From: Euptelea pleiosperma
Taxonomy: Eukaryota > Streptophyta > Magnoliopsida > Ranunculales > Eupteleaceae
Direction of reading: 5' to 3'
DNA: 64,000 nt
Assembly: GCA_035048495.1 (NCBI GenBank)
Contig: CM068541.1
Location: forward strand, 3,355,929-3,419,928
Below the pieces are notes generated by a model. That model was given only the letters and a program-made list of their open reading frames with translations, ran no database searches and was not told the origin of the DNA. A program made the position numbers and the translations under genes. Shown piece by piece: positions 36,390 through 59,947 of the stretch. Every line of letters starts with the position of its first letter. Positions within the stretch are counted from its first letter, which is position 1.

Positions 36390-37320
36390 GACTGCCCACA
36401 ATATGTGCCAGGTGGTATACGTTTAGAAGACGCTGATCCTATAGATGTTTGGTCCAAGTTTTAAAGGGGGCCATTATAATGGTATAACTGACTGGGGGCG
36501 TTACCGTTTTTCCGTTATAACGAATTGTAACCCTCGGGGGTAAAAACGAAAAATAATAAGAAAATAACATAAATAACAGAAAAAATGGCGTTGAAATTCA
36601 AATTTTGAAATTTTAATTTTAATGTTCAAAAATAAAAAAAAAATAACTAAAATTAAAAAATAAAAAAAATAAAAAAAAAAACAGAAATAACGGACGTTCT
36701 TTTTACAAAAAAATCCAGAAAATAACAGTCGTTATTTTCGTTAATATGGAAAAATAACGGCCGTTATTTTTAAAACGTTTTAACTGTTCATAACATAACA
36801 GGGAAGGTCTGAATCCGTTATAACGGCCGTTTTTTAAACCATGGTTTGGTCAAATGTGGGTTTTCAAGTTACATGGTAAGAATCAACGGTCCATAATTCT
36901 TCAGCTTCTAAACCAGTCTATGAATATCATAATGATTTGAATTTTTGTGAGGATAATCTCCTCACCATAGAGATCATCCTCACCAAAAATCAGCCATTGA
37001 TTCATCTTCTATGTGGGTACGCCACAATGGGTGTCAAAAAATGGGGGTAAAAATGGGTGTCCCTCGAGCCCGACCCATCTTTGGATACTAATACCCAAAT
37101 AATTGTCAATAATACTTAAGTTCAACGGTTAAAATCAATCCATGAAAATGACTCCAATCCAACACTTAGATGCTCAAATTCAACGGTTAAAATCAATCTA
37201 TGCGTTAATCAAGTTGATTTTTGATTTGTTGATCCACTTAGGGATTGGCCAAACATCTATACAGTCAGCATCCTCCACAAATGTGCCACATGGCTCATAT
37301 TGTGCGCGGTTATAGGGGGC
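36390..37320. mobile_element. G-box-type MITE remnants interrupted by a hAT-like element
   Basis: The left arm AATATGTGCCAGGTGGTATAC with CGCTGATCCTATAGATGTTT is cut at 36454. A right arm GGCCAAACATCTATACAGTC and GTGCCACATGGCTCAT lies at 37246-37300. Both G-boxes have decayed. Another partial copy with inner arms occupies about 37376-37590. Confidence 0.6.
36455..36843. mobile_element. Non-autonomous hAT-like element, ATAACGG type
   Basis: Ends CAAGTTTTAAAGG and (reverse complement) CATGGTTTAAAAAACGG. The 8-bp target duplication GTTTGGTC is exact at 36447-36454 and 36844-36851. ATAACGG and its complement recur along the 389 bp, with ATAACGGCCGTTATA palindromes near the right end. No coding capacity. 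Confidence 0.88.
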
Positions 37321-38754
37321 AATCATTGTGGAGGGTTAGCAAAGTTATACTCCTAGATAGACATCTCGACCAAAAAAATAACATGATTATAGATTTCTAA
37401 AAGTTATATTGGAGTCATTTTCATTGGTTGATTTTTAACCGTGGATTTGGCATTATTTGGGGTACAAAGATCCAAAGGTTTGAAATCACTAATCAAGCTG
37501 ATTTTTAGTTTGTAGGTCCACTTAGGGATTGGCCAACCATCCATACGATCAATGTCCCTCTAAAGTATTCCCCGTACTCAAATTGTGGGCGGTCTAGTAA
37601 AGTTCTACTCGGACCAACCGATAATTGGGTTCCCATCAAAATTAACTTGCTTGGACCATCTCATGATTCTCAGCTATTTGTTCCGTTGTCTGATTAGTTG
37701 TGATCATCCAATTCATTGACATTGTTCGCAGGTGATCTCCATCTCCTATTTTGGATTCATCAAATAGTAGGAAAATATTTGCATTGCACCTTCCACCCAA
37801 GTGGTGGAAAGTATTTGCAACTGATTTTACGCATTAATACCAAGCAACAGAAAATGTTTGAAGCTGTAAACATTTACAAAGCAAATATTTGTAGAGGTAA
37901 ATATTTGCATCCTACAAATATTTACTGGATACCAAGCAGGGCCTTAGTAGGGAAAATTATCCAGACTTAAATGGATTGGTAGGGAAAACTATACAGATTT
38001 AAAATGGCTATCTAACAAGGGACAGTTGTGTTTTCCCAAGGAAAATATAGTTTTTCCCACTTGACAATCAAACATGCCCGTAGGGTAAAGTGATCTAGAA
38101 ATGATTCTTCCTGTAAATGCTCTTAAATCAACATTTTTTTTGGCTTACAAATCCTTTTTTAAAGACTTTTCTTGCGGTCACCATTCAGAGCCTAAATGAA
38201 ACCAACCCCTATTAAATCAAATTGTTCAACTGGTGGGTCACCTCTTGGATGTTCATACCCAAAAATTGGACAGATACAATGACCTAAATGCTATGGTTCA
38301 GCCAAGGAATGGCCTGGTTTGATGACACAGCTGGCCACTCTTACCATTTGTGCAGCCATGAAAGTTTTGTACAAGTGTCAAGTGACGGACACAACATTTC
38401 CCAATACGCAGTGACCGGTGATGGGAATGCGTGCACGTGATGCTTAAGTAATAAATTTCACTTCAATAATAGAGAATTTATTGAAATTATAAATGAATAA
38501 CTTAAAAATAGTTGTAAGTGAAGAAACTAGTCATTTGTTATGTAGCGAAACCTGTGAAGTCTATCATGAAGAACAAACTATGGAAGAAGATCACCGTCTT
38601 CAACTAAAAATCACAAACTCCTTGAATTCTTTGGTAATAATAAAATTCGTCCCCAATTACAACCCTTATTTATAGATTTCAAAATCCCAAGTTTCCCAAG
38701 GGTCGGGCAGCTCGGGCTCCAGTGACAGCCCTAAAATGACAGGCTACCTGTTAC

Positions 38755-38870
38755 AGGACACAATATGAGCCACATGGCACACTCGTAGAGGACTCTGACC
38801 GTATGGATGTTTGGCCTGATCTAGCCCTAAAATGATTAGTGATTTATAGCCAGTTATTCGATAAGAGTAA
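38755..38870. mobile_element. Single arm of a G-box-type MITE
   Basis: GGACACAATATGAGCCACAT, GGCACACTCGTAGAGGACTC and GACCGTATGGATGTTTGGCC form one arm preceded by CGGGCTCCAGTGACAGCCCT, the outer end also seen at 39313. The right arm is missing. Confidence 0.6.
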
Positions 38871-39306
38871 TTATGGTGTCCTCCTCAGGAGGATGTTCTC
38901 CTTAGGGTCTACACCGTTTGATGGTCTTTTAGATTTGCACAACACATACCCATTTTATATTATGAAGTTCCATAACAAACCATGAGTGTGTCACACAAGC
39001 AGCGGTTAGGACCATGGTTCAAAGTCTTGGCCAATCCCGTTCTGGATCGGGCTATCCAGAATGGTGGCCACCATGACAATCTAAAATGGGGTTGTCTCGC
39101 CTGAGATGAAGAACCCTCACGTCATCTCGAGTGAGAGCAATCCACCCTCCGATCAGAATCGGGATTGGCGCCCATTGATCCAGCCTCCAATCCCTCGAGA
39201 TTTTCAACCATGGTTAGGAACCAATAATTGACGATTTCGAACCAAAAAACAATCAGATGATCACAATCATCTGATTTGTAGACTTTCAATAAAAATGGAT
39301 CCCAAT

Positions 39307-39612
39307 CGGGTTCGGGCTCCGTTGACCGATCTAAAATGATAGGTATCTGTACAAGGACACAATATAAGCCATGTGGCACACTCTTACAGGACTCTGACGG
39401 TATGGATGTTTGTCCTATCCCATGGTGGACCTCCAAACCAAAAATCAGTGTGATTAGTGATTTATAGGTTTGGATTGGACTTATTTTCATTGGCTGATCT
39501 CAACTGTGGGAATTTTCGCAGTATTTGAGGTACAAAGATCCATGTGCCACGTGGCTTATATTGTGTCCCTGTACAGATACCTGTCATTTTAGATCTGTCC
39601 ACGGAGCCCGAC
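39307..39612. mobile_element. G-box foldback MITE upstream of UBP5
   Basis: The left arm has CGGGCTCCGTTGACCGATCT, GGTATCTGTACAAGGACACA and ATATAAGCCATGTGGC. The right arm is the near inverse: GTGCCACGTGGCTTATATTG, CCTGTACAGATACCTG, GATCTGTCCACGGAGCCCG. The arms are about 70 bp or longer. The right G-box (39546-39555) lies 297 bp before the UBP5 ATG. Confidence 0.83.
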
Positions 39613-39851
39613 CCTGGGATGCGCCCCCCTCCCCCACCTCCGAAAATAAAAAAAAAAAAAAGAAATTCTCGATTCTGGTGTGCATCATGTGGCCTTATAG
39701 ACGGTCATAATTGTCAAGAAAACTATCCTTCTCTATATTTACCTGCGGTATGCGCAGGTTAAGCTCTATGAACTCCAAGCGCAAATCAGAACAAACAATC
39801 CCTTTTGTCATCCCCTCTCTCTCTCCCGCTCTGTTTTAGGTCTGGGTGACG

Positions 39852-54442
<14,591 letters not shown>

Positions 54443-55962
54443 ATACATTCAGGCATCGTGCATCACCGTGAAAGACTAGAAGCAATGATGTGTGCATTAG
54501 TTGTATATAACTCATATGAACCATCAGATAGGCCTCCAGGGGGATTTTGGAAGGATTTTCAAATCTTTGTAGACATAGGAAACAGGTGCTCTTGCAAAAG
54601 AAACCTTTGTTTATTGGATATAATTCTTAAACCACCTTAAATTAGTCATGTATGCTGCCCCCTAAGAATTCCGGGGTTGCCCCTATATGTCAGAATTGAG
54701 AATCTCCAAGGCTTAAGGAACCCTCATTACATCTAAAATTCTGTGTTTGTTTTTTCCCCTCATGTATTTGGTGTAGTGATCAGTTTCAAGCATGTATGAT
54801 GTACCCATAAATTGCACAATATCAGGACTTGTGGTACACATTTAAGTAGATTAGGACCCACTATTTTGGGACTCGGCCACTCTGTGGCCTGAGAACAATG
54901 GCAGATTTACCTATTTGAAAAGCTGTCCTGTGGTTGTGTCCTCACACTCCGTCCCTCGTCTAATATCGACAAGAATGGCACTGCCCTAGTAGCCAAGCAG
55001 GAATCCTAATTAGGTTCTGAGAGGCCCAGGAACTTGTAGAAAATTTTGAAGCATAATCAAGTTCTTATGTGTCTCAATTGTCAGTCTAAGGAGATCTAGC
55101 ATAGGGTTAGGTCATTCCATCTGTTGAGTTTCGATCTAAGAGATCTCCTAAACATGGATTTTGGAGGCAAGGGAGTATTTTTAATTTTTTGGCAGTCCAA
55201 AATAATTTAAAAGGAGATGGAGAAGATCTCGAAAGAAGGAAACAAGAGGAGAAAATTGAGAAAAAGGAAAAAAGAATCACAATGAACCCTTACTCTCTCC
55301 CCGAAAGAGCGTTCAGCCTCTCATCTCAGGAAACGAACTACCCCAACTGAACAAGATGGCAAGAGTTTTCCTTGCTTCTAAAGACCCTCCCATTTCTTTC
55401 TAGAGTAGGAGTGTCTAAAAGACCGCACACACCGGTGGGGACAAGGAGTAGGAGTGTTTGCCATCTTTTTCTGACTGTCTAAAAGAATGTGATAGATTGG
55501 ACGGTTACGATCATTTATCCATTTCAATATTTGGCAAAGATTTGGGGCTTACCCCGATCGTAGGTTCAGCTCCAGTACCCTAAAGGTGCACCAACTGCAG
55601 ACAAATCAAATCCAACCAATCGGACGATCCTAGCCATGCAATTTATGAACTGTTGTCCACCATAATATTTGTTTTCGATCATCAAAACAATTGCAATAAT
55701 TGAATGGTTATGATCACCTGGGTGGAGTCAACTAAGCAAAACAAAACCTTACTGGCATGATCTTGAATCTAATATTGCAGGCTTAAGGGTAGTGCTACCA
55801 TCATCCCTATCGCCGTCCCTATGTCCAGACCATAGAGAGTCCTCGGGATTCATGCCACCCAATTCAAGCCCGTAGTAGCCAAGGAGCTCAAGAGTGCGGC
55901 TTAAGCATTTCTGCAATGTTAGTATCCTGATCGTGCGGCTTAACGCAACGATCGCCGCAAAT
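54443..55962. other. UBP5 3' flank, no gene recognised
   Basis: This contains the UBP5 3' untranslated region, whose end I cannot place, followed by DNA without a supported gene. Confidence 0.5.
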
Positions 55963-56057
55963 ATTCGCTGGCCCCACCCAAAATGTCTGACACATACCCC
56001 AATCCCTTAACCCCACCCGCGTTAAGCCCTTGGTTAGTCCCCCCGAGGCCAGCGAAT
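55963..56057. mobile_element. Short foldback element, relative of 31546-31717
   Basis: ATTCGCTGGCC and GGCCAGCGAAT are perfect inverted ends. The middle (AAAATGTCTGACACATACCC, GTTAAGCCCTTGGTTAGT) matches the 31.5-kb element closely, with the second inner arm deleted. Confidence 0.75.
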
Positions 56058-56199
56058 TTTTTTCCCTGCACGAAGCTGCCAAACAGAATCTGAAGGACGA
56101 GGAGTTCGTTCAGTCATTGAATTCAGAGAAGGATGATTTGTAACACTAGAACCATTATTATTTGACCGAATCACTTAAAAATTAAAATAAAATCTATTA

Positions 56200-56273
56200 T
56201 TCCATTGCCGGGATTTGAACCCGGGTCGCCTGGGTGAAAGCCAGGTATCCTAACCAGGCTGGACGACAATGGA
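56200..56273 (-). tRNA. tRNA-Glu (anticodon UUC)
   Basis: Read on the minus strand, it starts TCCATTGTCGTCCAGCC. The acceptor arms TCCATTG and CAATGGA pair fully. The D arm is GTCC/GGAT; the anticodon arm is CCTGG-CTTTCAC-CCAGG with TTC at 34-36; the T arm is CCGGG-TTCAAAT-CCCGG. The B box GGTTCAAATCC is intact. No intron. Minus-strand T-runs within about 25 bp downstream (56174-56192) can end Pol III transcription. The fold and internal promoter look functional. Confidence 0.95.
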
Positions 56274-56429
56274 TTGCTGCTATAGTATGAACTTAGTATA
56301 TTTTAACTAATAAAGAATATATAGAGAGAATACAAAATTACATCCCAATACCCTTCAATATCATCCCAATTGTTATGTTTGATTTCACCATTACTCGTCA
56401 CACTACGGGGGCTGCCACCTGCGATGCAT

Positions 56430-56600
56430 GTGCGCCTTACACATGGTGGCACCCTACACATGGCATACTCTTAGAGATTATAGATGTTTCGCCCATCCCT
56501 AGGTGGACCAACATACAAAAATTCATCCTGATTAGTTTTTTCTATCCGTTGGATTTGTCTTTTTCATGGTTTGTTTTTAACTGTGGATTTTGGGCATTAT
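56430..56600. mobile_element. Single arm of the foldback MITE family
   Basis: ACACATGGCATACTCTTAGAG, ATAGATGTTTCGCCCATCCC and ATCCTGATTAGTTTTTTCTA follow the left-arm and inner-arm order of the G-box MITEs, with the G-box mutated. The right half is missing. Confidence 0.6.
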
Positions 56601-56751
56601 TTGACCAATAACAAAAATGACACCATTATGCAACATGATAAAATCCATGGCTCTTGAACCATGTGATCATTACTATTTTGATAATGAAGTATGTAGGATA
56701 ACTCAATTCACTATCTTCTCATTTTTTTTCCAAAAGATGATAGACTATATT

Positions 56752-57020
56752 ATGAGCCACGCAGCACTCGTAGAGATCACTGAACCCGTATGAATGTTTG
56801 ACCATCCCTAGATGGACCTACATATTGAAATTCACTTGGATTATTAATTTCTATCCGTTGGATTAGAGTCTTTTCCATGGGTTATTTGTAGCCGTGGATT
56901 TCAAGCTTTATGATCCGAAGGTTAAGAATCACTAATCAGGCCTATAAGTAAGTGCAACTAGGGATGGGTCAAACCTCCATACGGTTAGTAATCTCTAATA
57001 TTGTGCCACGTGGCTCACAC
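56752..57020. mobile_element. Foldback MITE with one G-box arm
   Basis: The left arm ATGAGCCACGCAGCACTCG (G-box mutated) with CCCGTATGAATGTTTGACC is mirrored on the right by GGTCAAACCTCCATACGG and TTGTGCCACGTGGCTCACAC. The inner AATCACTAATCAGG arm is kept. About 270 bp. Confidence 0.75.
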
Positions 57021-57672
57021 CATGGTTGATAATTTTTTCAAGGGATAGAGGTAGGTGCCACGTCGTGGTGTTCAATAAATGCTTTTACAGTTTGGTTGAA
57101 GTATGAAAATGTTGAATGACCAAAGCACCTTTATAAATTAAGAAATTTCAAAAAAAAGAAAGAAGCAATGTTTGTCAATTTAAGATATTTGAGGGTCATA
57201 TTAAAAATAATATTTTTAAATTTTTTTTAATTAGAGAGGAAGCTGTACACACTGACGCAACAACTGGTAAAGAATGGAGAAAAAAGGTGTGTAAAGTCTA
57301 AATTACCCCTCAAAAAGTAAAGATTAAAAATTTAAAGAAACATAAGAAGGGTATTTTTGGCAAAGTAGGGGCAATTATGAGATTTCATCCATTTTTAACA
57401 CAAAAGAAGGCCTTCTCTCTATCTCTTTTTTTTATAAGCTAAATAGATTAACCACAAAAGACAATACACCAGGAGTGGTCATTACTCTTAACAAGCCAGA
57501 TTGGGAGAGTAAGCGACCACTCCAGAGCAGTGAGCCAAGATTTGGCCTTTGCTGCTAATACACATGTTGTCGAGTTTGACCCTCTGGGGGTATATGCAAA
57601 AATATTAGAAGGGAGGGAAGATGTAAGTTTTAAAATATCTACACAACTGATGCAAACCATCCTACTTAGGAG
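57021..57672. other. Spacer, possible retroelement scrap
   Basis: No gene supported. The minus-strand open frame 57675-57448 sits next to a T-rich TTTTTTTATAAGC terminus like those of LINE 3' ends, but I could not match its protein to a family. Confidence 0.35.
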
Positions 57673-58064
57673 CAAGGTTTAAAGGAGGCCGTTTTAACAG
57701 TTAAATGGATTGGGGGTGTTACCGTTTAAACAGATTGAAATGACCAGGGGAAAAAATATAATTAAACAGGTTTTAGCGATTTTAACGGATTTTAAAGGAA
57801 AAAAAACGGAAAAAATGGCGCTGAAATTCAAATTTTGAAATTTGATAATAAAAAAAAAAATAGAATTTAACGGATTTTAATGGAATTAAACGGATTTAAA
57901 AGCCGTTTTTTTTCACAAAAATTCCAGAATTAAACGGCCGTTAAAACAAAAAAAACGGCCGTTTTTTTCAAAACCGATAAAACGTGTTTAAACGGAAACG
58001 GGCTTGGGGCGTTACCGTTTAAATGGCCGTTAAAACCGTTTAAACGGCCGTTTTAAAAACCATG
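57673..58064. mobile_element. Non-autonomous hAT-like element, TTAAACGG type
   Basis: Ends CAAGGTTTAAAGGAGGCCG and (reverse complement) CATGGTTTTTAAAACGGCCG. Flanks CTTAGGAG (57665-57672) and CTCAGGAG (58065-58072) differ at one of eight bases. TTAAACGG, TTTAACGG and complements recur through the element. The central AAAAAATGGCG, then TGAAATTCAAATTTTGAAAT, is shared with 36455-36843. Confidence 0.87.
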
Positions 58065-58513
58065 CTCAGGAGATCTGTTTTGGAGAGATCATGATCCTGA
58101 TTACAATATATATATATATAGACGAATCATGATCCATGCCTATGCGGAGGGCATTCAATGGATCGGGTCTTCACTAAGGTAGCGGGTCCAATGAACCTGG
58201 TTCTAATAAACATGATCATATATCGGTTGGCTCAATGTTTGGTCTCCCGGATCTGATCTAATGTCCATAAAATCAGCTCTGGATCCCATCCAATAAATGC
58301 TAATCGGGTCTGGATCGAGTGGGCCCACTATAGCATCTGAACCCAATCCATCTATGACCCTAGAACACTTTCCCATTACTATATCACGGGAAAATCTGGT
58401 GAAGCTGAAAAGGGCGTTTTCATGGCTATCCTACTCAGAAGAGTAGAACAGAGAAGGATAACGTGTGACACTGAGGGTTTCCGAATTTCAGGAGAGAGAA
58501 TTAAGGACTTTCC

Positions 58514-58533
58514 GGAAGCTTCTAGAACGTTCT
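58514..58533 (+). promoter_or_regulatory. Perfect four-unit heat-shock element
   Basis: GGAAGCTTCTAGAACGTTCT contains GAA at 58515, TTC at 58520, GAA at 58525 and TTC at 58530, each 5 bp apart in alternating orientation, the consensus for heat-shock factor trimers. It lies just upstream of a possible leader exon. Confidence 0.65.
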
Positions 58534-58539
58534 AGTAGG

Positions 58540-58588
58540 TCATGCTGCTGATCCAGGCATCTCCGCTTTCTTCTCCCCCTCTCCTCAG
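58540..58588 (+). other. Possible noncoding leader exon
   Basis: A CT-rich stretch ending CTCCTCAG is followed by GTACCTG, a plausible donor, then AT-rich intron-like DNA. No downstream exon is found before LTR-like DNA and the hAT element begin. The gene, if real, continues beyond the window or has been destroyed. Confidence 0.3.
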
Positions 58589-59519
58589 GTACCTGTTCTG
58601 ATCCTCATTTTCTTTTCCTTCTTTAATTAATTAAGTTTTTTTTACTTATATGTTAAATATGTGATAGATTTTCCAGATTGGTAGTTTAAAATTTGATTCA
58701 TTCGCTAAATTTCAGTCTTATTTGGAGAATTTCTCTGCAAATCTTTTCATGAACTGTGGATCATATGTGGAGTCTGTGTGAGTTGGTTTCTTGAGTTCTG
58801 TACGAAACCCTTTGCATTTTTTATAAAAAAGGGGGGCAAATTAGGAAAAAACATAGCGGTGTTTGTTGGAATTTATGAGTTTTACTTGAATTCTGATATT
58901 CTATAAGGAGGATAGTTGTAAATACAAGGGGCAGATTTCAATTTGAATGGGGATCCGGGAAATGTAGGGGAGAAATCCAATTGTCATAACTAAACATTGA
59001 TTTTAGATTTTCGGCGACGAGTGGAAATGGGATCAGTGTTTAGGTTTTAGCTTTGGATGCTTGGAAACAGCATGCTTAGGCATATGGTATTAGAGTATAT
59101 ATCCGGTTGGATTAGTATTAGTATTAGTATTATGATAAGTTGTGTGAGGTGCACCATATCATTATTGGTGTGTCTCATACATATTTTCCTAGTTGTCAAG
59201 ATTAGTGTGGGGGAAAAATATCTGATCTAACCCACACAATCTTTGAGGTCAGACGATTCGGATTATGGTGATGATCGGACGACTCTGATGCTCCAGGATG
59301 AAACTGCTTTCTCCTCTGCGAAGGATAGGATGATCTCCAGATGAGATTTGGTTGTACCTGTTGATAAGGCTCCGACGCTCAAGTCAGCTTGGGAAATGTA
59401 ACAGGTTTTAGGAAATAGTAAAAGATTTCAGAGTTTAAGCTATCTGGATCTGGAGAGCAAGATCTCTTCTCAGTTCTGAGGGTCTCGTATTTATAACCTT
59501 AGAACCAAAGTTTAAAAAG

Positions 59520-59612
59520 GCTAGTTCGGGAACTGAGGCGTTTTCTCTAAAAAAGGCGAGGCGTAGCCTCGAGGCGGTACCGAGGCGTAAGCCTCATTTA
59601 AGCCTCAGTTTT
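59520..59612. repeat. hAT subterminal motif cluster, transposase 3' side
   Basis: Several GAGGCG, GCCTC and one CCTCGAGG palindrome occur within about 90 bp of the left end. In hAT elements such as Ac, short subterminal repeats bind the transposase; the same role is inferred here. Confidence 0.75.
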
Positions 59613-59947
59613 TTTAAAAAAAAATGCTTAAAAAATTCTAAAAAAAATATAATTAATTCTAGAAAAATGAGAAACAACATATCATGTGAAAAAAATAACT
59701 TAAATAAGCATAAAAGTAAGTGAGGCTATAACTTTTACTTTATGAGCGATGCTATCGGGAATGCTTGAATGCTGAATCAAATCTTAAAAACATAAAGCAC
59801 ATTTGATATGCCAACTAACAACATAGGTAACCAACAAGATAGAGTTAAGAAAGAGAGTAGAGCAAGTAGTAAAAGTTAAAATTAGCAAGTTAATATATTC
59901 AAATCCTATTCTTAATATCTTATATTGTCACACAAAAATGAATCTTT

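Larger units (their letters stand above)
36131..37943. mobile_element. Harbinger-like element nested in a Tourist MITE
   Basis: Exact inverted ends GGCCCTGCTTGGTATC and GATACCAAGCAGGGCC (with one extra base inward), flanked by TTA at 36128-36130 and 37944-37946. GTAAATATTTG-like motifs repeat inside both ends. No transposase is present. The interior was filled by G-box MITE material and a hAT-like element. Confidence 0.82.
35956..38079. mobile_element. Tourist-like MITE split by a later insertion
   Basis: The left half starts GGGCGTGTTTGATTG after TTA (35953-35955); the right half ends CAATCAAACATGCCC near 38079. The halves match the copy at 4925-5199 when the block 36131-37943 is removed. 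The right flanking triplet is GTA instead of TTA, so one base has changed or the end is off by a base. Confidence 0.75.
35160..38350. repeat. Local duplication downstream of MAPDA
   Basis: Copy A, about 35176-35630, runs through CTCTATTTAGAAATTGATTCC, GTGAAACATAAAGCC, AGAAATGATTCTTACC, CAACTGGTGGGTCGCCTC and CAGCTGGCCCCTCTTA. Copy B repeats these in order at 35835-35955 and then 38083-38345, split by a nested transposon block. No gene is visible in either copy. Confidence 0.8.

Noticed and set aside
57448..57675. Minus-strand 75-aa open frame beside a T-rich terminus
   Set aside because: Faintly like a retroelement scrap but no motif is firm enough to name; kept only as a remark.
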